30,157 bases of DNA from Bacillota bacterium (GTDB taxonomy: Bacteria > Bacillota > Clostridia > Oscillospirales > Acutalibacteraceae), in assembly GCA_023391275.1 (NCBI GenBank), contig JAEWBE010000089.1:1-30157 (forward strand), written 5' to 3'. The notes beneath the pieces are model-generated. The model did not search any database, was not told the origin of the DNA, and saw only the letters and a list, made by a program, of their open reading frames with translations. Shown piece by piece: positions 8,117 to 16,042 of this stretch; positions within the stretch are counted from its first letter, which is position 1, and each line of letters starts with the position of its first letter. Made by a program: the position numbers and the translations under genes.

Positions 8117-8148
8117 TGCCGGAAGTTGTTTTGCTACGACTTCCGGCA
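8117..8148 (+). terminator. Intra-operon hairpin after the binding-protein gene
   Basis: TGCCGGAAGTTG (8117-8128) pairs with CGACTTCCGGCA (8137-8148). TCTATGTTTTTC follows, so this is either a leaky terminator or a 3' stabilising structure. Confidence 0.7.
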
Positions 8149-8188
8149 TCTATGTTTTTCGGAAGAACACAACGAAAGGTTGTTAGAG

Positions 8189-9205
8189 ATGTTCAAATAT
8201 ATCATCAAACGCATATTGATGCTGATTCCGGTTCTGCTCGGAGTTTCCATCATTGTGTTTTTAATTATGCGGGTGTTCTCACCCGACCCGGCTCCGATTG
8301 TGCTGGGCCAGCACGCAACTGTGGAAGCCGCGAATCAGTGGCGTGAAGCCAATGGTTTGAATGCCCCCATTTATATTCAGTTTTTAAATTTTCTGAAAGG
8401 TGCCCTGACGGGTGATCTGGGAACTTCTTATTATACCAAAACGCCCGTAACGCAGGAAATTTTCTCCCGCTTTCCCGCGACCATCGAGCTTGCAATCGCT
8501 TCGATTATATTCGCGTCCCTGTTTGGTATTCTGATTGGTGTGGTTTCCGCCGTTAAGAAGAATTCTATCTTTGATAACGCGGGAATGGTCATCGCCCTGA
8601 TCGGTGTTTCCATGCCGATTTTCTGGCTTGGCATTCTGCTGATTATCCTGTTCGCCGGGGTGTGGCATATCCTTCCTTCCGGCGGAAGAATCGACCCGCT
8701 TTTGCAGCCTGCGGCAGGAACCGGTTTTTATTTGCTTGACACCCTGATGATTGGCGACATAGAAGCCTTCACCGACGCGCTGAAACATCTGATTCTTCCG
8801 GCGCTCGCGCTCGGAATGTATTCCATGGCCATTATTACCAGAATGACGCGTTCCAGTATGCTGGAAACATTGAATCAGGACTACATACGCACCGCCCGCG
8901 CGAAAGGGATTACAGAGCGAAAAGTAATTTCTCACCATGCGCTGCGCAATGCCATGATCCCTGTTACCACGGTAATCGGCTTGCAGCTGGGTTCGCTTCT
9001 GGGCGGCGCCGTGCTGACTGAAACGGTGTTTTCCTGGCCGGGAATCGGCAACTATACCGTGCAGTGCATCCTGAAATCGGACTTTCCGGTGGTGCAGGGC
9101 GTTGTGCTGCTGATTGCCTGTATCTTTGTACTGATTAATCTTGTGGTGGATATTATCTATGCGTTTATCGATCCCCGCATTAAATTTTCCAAGAAGGAGG
9201 TTTAG
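8189..9205 (+). CDS. Peptide ABC transporter permease, DppB/OppB type
   Basis: This is the first inner-membrane channel subunit, 338 residues. It begins with the characteristic MFKYIIKRILMLIPVLLGVSIIVFLIMR, has about six hydrophobic segments, and carries the permease EAA-type loop around DYIRTARAKGITERKVISHHALRNAM in the second half, which contacts the ATPases. ATG 8189 has GAAAGG at 8174-8179; the frame is open 28 codons upstream, but those residues do not look like the family's N terminus. It overlaps nothing, and the partner permease starts 7 bases after its stop. Confidence 0.95.
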   Translation: MFKYIIKRILMLIPVLLGVSIIVFLIMRVFSPDPAPIVLGQHATVEAANQWREANGLNAPIYIQFLNFLKGALTGDLGTSYYTKTPVTQEIFSRFPATIELAIASIIFASLFGILIGVVSAVKKNSIFDNAGMVIALIGVSMPIFWLGILLIILFAGVWHILPSGGRIDPLLQPAAGTGFYLLDTLMIGDIEAFTDALKHLILPALALGMYSMAIITRMTRSSMLETLNQDYIRTARAKGITERKVISHHALRNAMIPVTTVIGLQLGSLLGGAVLTETVFSWPGIGNYTVQCILKSDFPVVQGVVLLIACIFVLINLVVDIIYAFIDPRIKFSKKEV

Positions 9206-9211
9206 CTTGCT

Positions 9212-10126
9212 ATGAAACAAAAAAAAGCGGGACTTCCGCAATCGCAGGCTTCATCGCAGGCAGCCCCGGTTCTTGAAAAACCGGAATCCCAGTTAAAACA
9301 AATGTGGGAGGCACTCAGGGAAAATAAAGCGGCCGTTATCGGCCTGTTTATTATCCTTTTTCTGGTGCTGGTAGCCATTCTGGGGCCGCTGATCATGCCG
9401 TACGACCCCGACCTTTCCGATATGACCAAAAGTTTTATTAAGCCCTGTGCGGAGCTTTGGTTCGGCACTGACCAACTGGGACGGGATATTTTCAGCAGAA
9501 TTATATCCGGCACCAGAATATCCCTTACTGTCGGTTTGAGCGCGGTGGCCTTATCCCTTACCATCGGCGTTGTGCTCGGCTCCATTGCGGGGTACCGCGG
9601 CGGCAAGTCGGATACCATCATTATGCGTATCATGGACATGATGCTTGCAATCCCCTCCATTCTGCTTGCTATCGCATTTATGGCGGCTTTAGGCAAGGGA
9701 ATTGACAAGGCGGTCATTGCGATCGGGCTGGTCTCCATTCCGGAATATGCGCGTATCGTGCGCGGATGTATCCTTTCCGTAAAGGAAAACGATTATGTTC
9801 AGGCCGCGCGTGTCATCGGAAACAAGAACAGCAGAATCATTTTCAAACATATCCTGCCGAATGTGCTTTCCTCCATTGTGGTAAGGGCTACATTGGGTAT
9901 TTCAACCGCTGTGCTGGACACTGCTTCGCTTGGCTTTTTAGGCCTTGGCGTACAGCCGCCCGCCGCGGAGTGGGGCGACATGCTGGGTCGTGCAAGGGGC
10001 TTTATTTTCACCGCGCCCTACACGCTCATTTTCCCCGGCATCGCAATCACCATTACGGTGCTGGCGTTCAATCTTCTGGGCGATGGTCTGCGTGATGCGC
10101 TTGACCCGAAGTCCAGAAAGAATTAA
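9212..10126 (+). CDS. Peptide ABC transporter permease, DppC/OppC type
   Basis: This is the second channel subunit, 304 residues. The cytoplasmic N terminus (to about residue 35) is rich in Lys, Gln and Ala and precedes the first membrane segment (AVIGLFIILFLVLVAILGPL). The OppC N-terminal motif WFGTDQLGRDIFSRIISGTR is clear near residues 80-105, and the EAA loop is at NDYVQAARVIGNKNSRIIFKHI. AAGGAGG at about 9194-9200 precedes ATG 9212. It is tightly packed between the first permease and the first ATPase gene. Confidence 0.95.
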   Translation: MKQKKAGLPQSQASSQAAPVLEKPESQLKQMWEALRENKAAVIGLFIILFLVLVAILGPLIMPYDPDLSDMTKSFIKPCAELWFGTDQLGRDIFSRIISGTRISLTVGLSAVALSLTIGVVLGSIAGYRGGKSDTIIMRIMDMMLAIPSILLAIAFMAALGKGIDKAVIAIGLVSIPEYARIVRGCILSVKENDYVQAARVIGNKNSRIIFKHILPNVLSSIVVRATLGISTAVLDTASLGFLGLGVQPPAAEWGDMLGRARGFIFTAPYTLIFPGIAITITVLAFNLLGDGLRDALDPKSRKN

Positions 10127-10140
10127 GGCGGTGAAAAATT

Positions 10141-11127
10141 ATGTTGCTTGAAGTGAATCATTTAAAAACAGAATTTGAATTGAAGCACGGGACGGTCAAC
10201 GCGGTCGACGATATCAGTTTTTCCCTTGATAAAGGCGAAATCCTCGCAATCGTCGGGGAATCCGGCTCCGGAAAAAGCGTTACCTCCCTTTCTATCATGG
10301 GTTTGCTGCAGGAGCCCGGCCGGGTTACGCAGGGCGAAATCCTGTTCAAGGGCGAAGACTTGCTGAAAAAGAATAAAACAGAGATGCAGTCAGTGCGCGG
10401 GGACCAGATTTCCATGATTTTTCAGGAACCGATGACTTCGCTGAATCCTGTATACCGGATTAAAGATCAGATTATGGAGAGCATTGTAACACATATGAAG
10501 CTTTCCAAAAAAGAAGCGCTGGAACGTACAATTCATATGCTCGACATCGTTGGGATTCCGTCCGCCAAGGAGCGCGCCAATGATTATCCGCACCAGATGA
10601 GCGGCGGTATGCGGCAGCGTGTGATGACGGCCATGGCGCTGGCCTGCCGGCCGGAGCTGCTGATTGCGGATGAGCCGACTACTGCGCTGGATGTTACAAT
10701 TCAGGCGCAGATACTGGATCTGCTGTATCATATGCGTGAAAAATTCAATATGGCCGTCCTGCTGATTACACATGATTTGGGTGTGGTTTCGGAAGCCGCG
10801 GACCGTGTTGTTGTAATGTACTGCGGAAAAATTGTGGAAGCGGCCGACGTGAAAAGCCTGTTTGCCAATCCGATGCATCCCTACACGCTTGGTTTGCTGC
10901 GTTCCATCCCAAGGCTGGAAGATGAAAGCGAAGGGCCGCTTTACATGATAAAGGGCATGGTGCCCGACCCCTTGCACATGCCGGCGGGCTGTCCGTTTTC
11001 CGACCGCTGCGACCGGTGCATGGAGCGCTGCCGCAGGGAAATGCCGGAACTGATTGAGAAGGACGGCCACAAGGTACGCTGCTTCCTTTATGAAGCCGAA
11101 GAGAAGGGGGAGCAGGAACATGAATGA
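10141..11127 (+). CDS. Peptide ABC transporter ATP-binding protein, DppD/OppD type
   Basis: This cytoplasmic ATPase drives import; 328 residues. Walker A is GESGSGKS (39-46), the ABC signature is SGGMRQRV, and Walker B is LLIADEPTTALD, with the H-loop in LLITHDLG. The C-terminal oligopeptide-transporter domain has a cysteine cluster (CPFSDRCDRCMERC) common in this subfamily, where it may bind a metal cluster. AAGGCGGTG overlapping the previous stop serves as ribosome binding site. Its last 8 bases overlap the next gene's start, implying translational coupling. Confidence 0.96.
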   Translation: MLLEVNHLKTEFELKHGTVNAVDDISFSLDKGEILAIVGESGSGKSVTSLSIMGLLQEPGRVTQGEILFKGEDLLKKNKTEMQSVRGDQISMIFQEPMTSLNPVYRIKDQIMESIVTHMKLSKKEALERTIHMLDIVGIPSAKERANDYPHQMSGGMRQRVMTAMALACRPELLIADEPTTALDVTIQAQILDLLYHMREKFNMAVLLITHDLGVVSEAADRVVVMYCGKIVEAADVKSLFANPMHPYTLGLLRSIPRLEDESEGPLYMIKGMVPDPLHMPAGCPFSDRCDRCMERCRREMPELIEKDGHKVRCFLYEAEEKGEQEHE

Positions 11128-12091
11128 AGTCTTAGTTGAAGTAAAGAATCTTGCAAAATATTTTGATCTGGAAAATGATTTTCTGGGCCGCCCAACCACC
11201 GTTTTGAAAGCAGTGGATGATGTTTCGTTCCAGATTCACCGTGGCGAAGCCTTCGGCCTTGTGGGGGAATCCGGCTGCGGCAAGACCACGATCGGAAAAA
11301 TGCTGGTTAATCTGTACACGCCGACGCGCGGCCAGATTTTGTTTGAAGGCACCGACCTGACCGCTCTTTCCGCCGCGAAACGCCGCGCTTTCTGCAAAAG
11401 TATCCAGTTGATTTTTCAGGATCCCTATGCATCGCTGAACCCCAGAATGACCATTGGGGATATTATTGCGGAGCCGATTAAAATCAACAAGCTTTTGCCA
11501 AAGGATCAGATTGAAAAAAGAGTGACTTACCTTTTGAATTGCGTTGGTCTTGCAAATCATCAGCGCAACCGCTATCCGCACGAGTTTTCCGGCGGGCAGC
11601 GCCAGCGTGTGGGAATTGCGCGCGCACTGGCGGTGGAACCGAAGCTGATTGTCTGCGACGAGCCGGTTTCCGCGCTGGACGTTTCCATTCAGGCGCAGGT
11701 TCTGAATCTTCTGGACGACCTGAAGGAAGAATTCGGCCTTACATATCTGTTTATCGCTCATGGACTGAACGTGGTAAAACATATCAGTGACCGTGTGGGC
11801 GTAATGTATCTGGGCAAGCTGGTGGAAATCGCGCCCAAAAAGGAACTGTATTCCAATCCGATGCATCCTTATACGCAGGCGCTGCTTTCCGCAATTCCGT
11901 CCGTGGACCCAACGAAGACCAAACAGCGTATCATCCTGACGGGTGATGTTCCAAGCCCGATTAACCCGCCGGACGGCTGCCGCTTCTGTTCCCGCTGCTT
12001 TAAAAAGACAGATGGCTGCGACAGGGAAGACCCGGTTTTGCGCGAAATTTCCCCCGGGCATTTTGTAGCCTGCCGCCTTTATCAGGAATAA
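11120..12091 (+). CDS. Peptide ABC transporter ATP-binding protein, DppF/OppF type
   Basis: This is the second ATPase of the heterodimer, 323 residues. Walker A GESGCGKT is at 49-56, the signature is SGGQRQRVGIARAL, and Walker B is LIVCDEPVSALD; the C-terminal extension has CRFCSRCFKKTDGC. The H-loop reads LFIAHGLNVV, with Gly after the His where Asp is usual (HDL); this is a small oddity that should not abolish function. ATG 11120 was chosen for its GGAG (11108-11113 area) and its 8-base overlap with the preceding stop. It is the last gene of the operon. Confidence 0.95.
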   Translation: MNEVLVEVKNLAKYFDLENDFLGRPTTVLKAVDDVSFQIHRGEAFGLVGESGCGKTTIGKMLVNLYTPTRGQILFEGTDLTALSAAKRRAFCKSIQLIFQDPYASLNPRMTIGDIIAEPIKINKLLPKDQIEKRVTYLLNCVGLANHQRNRYPHEFSGGQRQRVGIARALAVEPKLIVCDEPVSALDVSIQAQVLNLLDDLKEEFGLTYLFIAHGLNVVKHISDRVGVMYLGKLVEIAPKKELYSNPMHPYTQALLSAIPSVDPTKTKQRIILTGDVPSPINPPDGCRFCSRCFKKTDGCDREDPVLREISPGHFVACRLYQE

Positions 12092-12116
12092 TACAATTTA
12101 AAGCGGACACTATGTT

Positions 12117-12200
12117 TGAACTGCACCCCAAAAGTTAGGCAGTATGATATACTGTAAATAACTTTTGGGGTGTTTTCGTATGCTGAACAGACAGAAAAAG
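12117..12200 (+). repeat. Inverted repeat resembling an IS3-family left end
   Basis: CACCCCAAAAGTTA (12124-12137) is perfectly inverted at 12159-12172, with an inner CAGTAT/ATACTG palindrome. TGAACTGCACCCCAAAAGTT resembles terminal repeats of IS150-group IS3 elements as I remember them. The ATG at 12180 opens a short frame starting MLNRQKKYDS, which is like the N terminus of IS3 OrfA proteins but soon diverges. A terminator-like hairpin with a TTTTC tail is the alternative reading. Confidence 0.4.
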
Positions 12201-12233
12201 TATGATTCAATATGTCAAGTGCCAAATAAAGAA

Positions 12234-12266
12234 GGCGGCCTGTCGGGAATGGCAGGCCGCCCTCTT
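12234..12266 (+). terminator. Terminator downstream of the peptide transporter operon
   Basis: GGCGGCCTG (12234-12242) pairs with CAGGCCGCC (12253-12261), followed by CTCTTTATAT and preceded by A-rich AAATAAAGAA. It may work for both strands. Confidence 0.75.
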
Positions 12267-12370
12267 TATATAGGAAGATATGTAAAGATCTTGTACTCAA
12301 AAATATATTATATATAAAATATCCGCACCCAAATCCTTTTCAGCGGCAAAACGTTTAGCATGTTCATACC

Positions 12371-12419
12371 CAAAATAAAGAAAGCGTGTATTCTGTAAGC
12401 TAATGAACAGAATACACGC
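12371..12419 (-). terminator. Terminator of glnN (minus strand)
   Basis: On the minus strand GCGTGTATTCTG pairs with CAGAATACACGC (12408-12419 and 12384-12395), followed by TTTCTTTATTTTG. It lies about 30 bases after the glnN stop. Confidence 0.88.
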
Positions 12420-12451
12420 CGTTGTGCATCATATTTATTTCAGAAACAGAC

Positions 12452-14545
12452 TCAGACTACACTGAAAAGCAAATCGCCGTAGGTCGGATAAGGCCAGTAC
12501 TTTTCACCGACAAGGCTTTCAATTTCGTCCGCGGTTGCACGGGTATCTTCCATCAGCGCAAACACGGTGTTGCGGTAATACTTTGCTTCGTCAAGAACGT
12601 CTTTGAATTCTTTTTCTTCTGTAACGGATTCTTCCAGCTTCAGCATTTTTTTGTACAAATCGGAAGAAAGGGTGGAGATCTTCTTCAGCAGGGTTTCTTC
12701 AAGCTCACAGCAGATGTCCGCACATAACTGCTTCTTGTTGATGGCTTCCTTGCTCAGATCCTTCATATAGGAGCACGCCGCAGGTATAATGTCTTTCTTG
12801 ATCATATCAACCATGGTCAGCGCTTCAATATTAATTTGTTTGCAGTAATTCTCAAGCTGGATTTCGTAGCGGGAAAAGAGTTCTGTTTTGGAAAGAACAG
12901 CATATTTTTCAAACAGCTCAACATTATTATCACTAATATAATATGGCATAGCGTCGGCGGTGGAACGCAGATTCAGAAGTCCGCGCTTTGCGGCTTCCTC
13001 AACCCACTCGTCCGAATAGTTGTTGCCGTTAAAGACAATACGCTTGTGCTCTTTTACTGTTTTCTGAATCAGCTTGGTTAATGCGGCATTGAAATCATCC
13101 GCCTTTTCCAACTCATTTGCAAATTCACACAAAGTGTCGGCGATAATCGTGTTGAGTATCATGTTCGGGCAGGCAATGGAAACGGTGGAACCGAGCATGC
13201 GGAACTCAAATTTATTACCGGTAAAGGCGAACGGGGAAGTACGGTTTCTGTCGGTGGAATCCTTCGGGAATGTGGGAAGAATGTCAACGCCGATTTTCAT
13301 GAATTTCTTGTCCCTGTTCGTATAGGTACTGTTATCCTCAATGGACTTCAGAATCTCGGTTAATTCTTCGCCGAGGAACATGGAAACAATTGCCGGTGGT
13401 GCTTCGTTCGCGCCCAGGCGATGGTCGTTGCCCGCGCTTGCGACAGAAATGCGGAGTAAATCCTGATGTTCGTCGACCGCCTTGATAATAGCGGCTAAGA
13501 AGAGCAGGAACTGTGCATTTTCACGCGGGGAGTCGCCGGGCTCCAAAAGATTGACTCCATTATCGGTGGAAATACTCCAGTTGTTATGCTTGCCGCTGCC
13601 GTTTACGCCCGCAAACGGTTTTTCGTGCAGGAGGCAGGTCAGGTTATGTTTAGCTGCGACCTTCTTCATGATTTCCATAGTCAGCTGATTATGATCGGTT
13701 GCAACATTGCTGGTTGTAAAAATCGGAGCGAGCTCATGCTGGGATGGAGCGACTTCATTGTGCTTTGTTTTGGCAAGAATTCCAAGCTTCCAGAGTTCTT
13801 CGTCCAAATCCTTCATAAAAGCAGAAACACGCGGTTTAATGACACCAAAGTAATGGTCTTCCAGCTCTTGTCCTTTCGGCGGCTTCGCACCGAAAAGGGT
13901 TCTGCCGGTGTAGATCAGGTCTTTTCTCTTTTCGTACATTGCTTTGTCAATCAGGAAGTATTCCTGTTCCGGGCCGACCGTCGTAATTACCCTGTGGGCA
14001 GTCGTGTTGCCGAAAAGCTTTAAAATACGCATTGCCTGTTTATCAATTACATCCATGGAACGCAGAAGCGGGGTTTTTTTATCCAGTGCTTCGCCGCCGT
14101 AGGAGCAAAACGCGGTCGGAATGCATAGGGAGCCGTCTTTAATGAAAGCGTCGCTTGTCGGGTCCCAGGCAGTGTAGCCTCTTGCTTCAAAGGTTGCCCG
14201 CAGCCCGCCGGAAGGAAAGCTGGAAGCATCCGGTTCGCCTTTAATCAGCTCTTTGCCGGAAAACTCCATAAGGACTTTGCCGTTCTCAACAGGGGAAATA
14301 AAGCTGTCATGCTTTTCTGCGGTAATGCCGGTCATCGGCTGGAACCAATGTGTAAAGTGGGTTGCGCCTTTTTCGACGGCCCAGTTCTTCATCGCATTTG
14401 CCACTACATTGGCGACATTGGGCTCCAAAGGCTTGCCCTGCTCTCTTGTCTTCTTCAGAGCTTTGTAGGTATCCTTGGGCAGTCTTTCTTTCATAATGGT
14501 GTCGTTAAATACCATGCTGCCAAAAATCTCAGGAACGTTGCTCAT
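12452..14545 (-). CDS. glnN: Glutamine synthetase type III
   Basis: This enzyme makes glutamine from glutamate, ammonia and ATP; the type III form is a dodecamer found in Bacteroidetes, cyanobacteria and many Clostridia. The 697-residue length is far beyond type I (about 450) and typical of type III. Family segments visible are the N-terminal THWFQPMTGITAEKHDSF (about residue 64), FPSGGLRATFEARGYTAWDPTS, VGPEQEYFLID (metal-binding glutamates), AGVNGSGKHNNWSIST, and the type III tail with helical Asp/Glu/Lys-rich segments. ATG 14545 has AGGGAG at 14555-14560; the open frame extends 30 codons further, across the leader terminator. Expression is probably controlled by attenuation in the leader. 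It is divergent from the glutamate synthase operon, its metabolic partner. Confidence 0.97.
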   Translation of the reverse strand: MSNVPEIFGSMVFNDTIMKERLPKDTYKALKKTREQGKPLEPNVANVVANAMKNWAVEKGATHFTHWFQPMTGITAEKHDSFISPVENGKVLMEFSGKELIKGEPDASSFPSGGLRATFEARGYTAWDPTSDAFIKDGSLCIPTAFCSYGGEALDKKTPLLRSMDVIDKQAMRILKLFGNTTAHRVITTVGPEQEYFLIDKAMYEKRKDLIYTGRTLFGAKPPKGQELEDHYFGVIKPRVSAFMKDLDEELWKLGILAKTKHNEVAPSQHELAPIFTTSNVATDHNQLTMEIMKKVAAKHNLTCLLHEKPFAGVNGSGKHNNWSISTDNGVNLLEPGDSPRENAQFLLFLAAIIKAVDEHQDLLRISVASAGNDHRLGANEAPPAIVSMFLGEELTEILKSIEDNSTYTNRDKKFMKIGVDILPTFPKDSTDRNRTSPFAFTGNKFEFRMLGSTVSIACPNMILNTIIADTLCEFANELEKADDFNAALTKLIQKTVKEHKRIVFNGNNYSDEWVEEAAKRGLLNLRSTADAMPYYISDNNVELFEKYAVLSKTELFSRYEIQLENYCKQINIEALTMVDMIKKDIIPAACSYMKDLSKEAINKKQLCADICCELEETLLKKISTLSSDLYKKMLKLEESVTEEKEFKDVLDEAKYYRNTVFALMEDTRATADEIESLVGEKYWPYPTYGDLLFSVV

Positions 14546-14583
14546 GAAAATCCACTCCCTATACAAAATACGGTTAAAGAAAT

Positions 14584-14628
14584 AAAAAAAGGGCACTATA
14601 GGGCAAATCCCTACAGCGCCTTTGCTGC
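14584..14628 (-). promoter_or_regulatory. glnN leader: terminator with overlapping alternative hairpin
   Basis: On the minus strand, AAAGGCGCTGTAGGG (14609-14623) pairs with CCCTATAGTGCCCTT around loop ATTTG, followed by a run of seven T. This is an intrinsic terminator between promoter and gene. An alternative small hairpin CAGC-AAAGGC-GCTG (14614-14627) uses the left arm, so the two structures exclude each other. Its six-base loop has A at position 1 and G at position 4, as in RNA targets of ANTAR antiterminators, but the usual second hairpin is not evident. Confidence 0.6.
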
Positions 14629-14637
14629 TATGCATTT

Positions 14638-14666
14638 ATTATATGACGCAGGGGGAAGATTGTCAA
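14638..14666 (-). promoter_or_regulatory. Promoter of glnN
   Basis: On the minus strand, TTGACA (14661-14666) and TATAAT (14638-14643) with a 17-base spacer, a perfect sigma-A consensus. The transcript would start near 14631, leaving about 86 nt of leader. Confidence 0.88.
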
Positions 14667-14797
14667 CAAAAAAATGAAATTTTGCAGGATTTGATAATAT
14701 TTCATGCAAAAATGGCTAAGACTAGTTGATTTTTATGGAAGTTTACATATATTTGCAGTTTTAAGAATATGGTTATGCAAAATCGATGGGAAAACTC

Positions 14798-14826
14798 TTG
14801 ACATTGACCCGTAAACAATATATTAT
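14798..14826 (+). promoter_or_regulatory. Promoter of the glutamate synthase operon
   Basis: TTGACA at 14798-14803 and TATTAT at 14821-14826 with a 17-base spacer. The leader of about 115 nt contains two hairpins, ATGCTG/CAGCAT (14868-14887, followed by TTTT) and GGCGC/GCGCC (14898-14915), which may be regulatory. Confidence 0.75.
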
Positions 14827-14947
14827 AAAAATCGCAGGTTTTGTATTTTACAGTGATATTTAGTTACATGCTGCAAAAATACAGCATTTTCGCTGAAGGC
14901 GCGGGAAAATGCGCCAAAGTTATAATTGCAGGGAGGTCAGCTTTTTT

Positions 14948-16042
14948 ATGCAAAAAGAGGGAGAAGTAAGGATACCTTCGGGCTGCGCCATATCGGGAAT
15001 TTTTTCGCGCAGCGGCAAAAAGATGAACGGCGAGGCCATCATCCAATCCATTTCCACCATGCACGACCGCAGCAACGGCCTGGGCGGCGGGTTCGCAGCT
15101 TACGGAATTTATCCGCGCAGCAAAGAACTTTATGCTTTTCATGTGTTTTACGACAGTGTCCGTGCCAAGGAAGAATGCGAAAAAGTAATCATGGCGAATT
15201 TTGACGTGACCATTGCAGAAAAGATTCCGACACGGGAAATGCCGGAAATTACGGACGAACCTGCAATTTGGCGTTACTTCGGGCTGCCTTTTGAGAAGCT
15301 TCTGAAAGACACCCGGCTCGACGAAAAAGAGTTTGTGGCGCGCTGCGTCGTAAAGATCAATACCGAAATCAATGGCGCTTATGTTTTTTCCAGCGGGAAA
15401 AACATGGGTGTATTTAAGGCCGTTGGCTTTCCTGAGGATGTCGGCCGATATTACTGCCTTGACCAGTACGAAGGCTACTGCTGGACGGCGCACGGCCGTT
15501 ACCCAACCAATACGCCGGGGTGGTGGGGCGGGGCGCACCCGTTCGCCATGCTTGACTACTCGATTGTACATAACGGTGAAATTTCGTCTTATGACGCCAA
15601 CCGCCGTTTTATCGAGATGTTCGGCTATAAATGCACGCTTTTAACCGACACGGAAGTCATTACCTATATTATCGATTTTTTAAACCGCAAACAACATCTC
15701 AGCCTGCAGGAAGCCGCCGAGGTTATTGCTGCGCCGTTCTGGACTGAGATTGACCGTATGCCCGAGGATCAGAAGAAGAAGTTTATCTATCTGCGCAACG
15801 TATTCTCCAGCCTTCTGATTACGGGCCCGTTTTCCATTCTGCTGGGCTTCAGCGGCGGCATGATGGCGTTGAACGACCGTTTGAAGCTGCGCTCCATGGT
15901 GGTCGGCGAAAAGGACGATATGACCTACATGGCCAGCGAGGAATGCGCCATTCGGGCAATTGAGCCGAATCCGAGCCGCATTTGGTCGCCTAAGGGCGGG
16001 GAGCCTGTTATTGTAACACTGAACAAGGGGGTGCATGCATAA
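14948..16042 (+). CDS. Glutamate synthase glutaminase subunit (class II amidotransferase)
   Basis: This subunit releases ammonia from glutamine for transfer to 2-oxoglutarate; 364 residues. The nucleophile is probably Cys13 in RIPSGCAISGIFS, so the protein needs N-terminal processing or an unusual N terminus, since class II enzymes use an N-terminal Cys. Other class II segments are HDRSNGLGGGFAAYG, WTAHGRYPTNTPGWWGGAHPF and DYSIVHNGEISSYDANRRF (residues about 180-220). In classical enzymes this is the first domain of the large GltB; here it is a separate protein, as in archaeal-type glutamate synthases. ATG 14948 has GGGAGG at 14931-14936. Its TAA overlaps the next ATG by one base. Confidence 0.9.
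   Translation: MQKEGEVRIPSGCAISGIFSRSGKKMNGEAIIQSISTMHDRSNGLGGGFAAYGIYPRSKELYAFHVFYDSVRAKEECEKVIMANFDVTIAEKIPTREMPEITDEPAIWRYFGLPFEKLLKDTRLDEKEFVARCVVKINTEINGAYVFSSGKNMGVFKAVGFPEDVGRYYCLDQYEGYCWTAHGRYPTNTPGWWGGAHPFAMLDYSIVHNGEISSYDANRRFIEMFGYKCTLLTDTEVITYIIDFLNRKQHLSLQEAAEVIAAPFWTEIDRMPEDQKKKFIYLRNVFSSLLITGPFSILLGFSGGMMALNDRLKLRSMVVGEKDDMTYMASEECAIRAIEPNPSRIWSPKGGEPVIVTLNKGVHA

Noticed and set aside
6626..8149. 507-codon open frame on the minus strand opposite the binding-protein gene
   Set aside because: It is antisense to a clear lipoprotein gene, has no family motif, and follows from the codon bias of the real gene.
12180..12309. Short frame MLNRQKKYDS and following as a functional gene
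   Set aside because: It has no good ribosome binding site and runs through a terminator; at most a relic of an insertion sequence.
12347..12356. AAAACGTTTA, similar to the LacI-family operator
   Set aside because: It lacks the final base and the conserved flanks, and lies between terminators far from the regulon.
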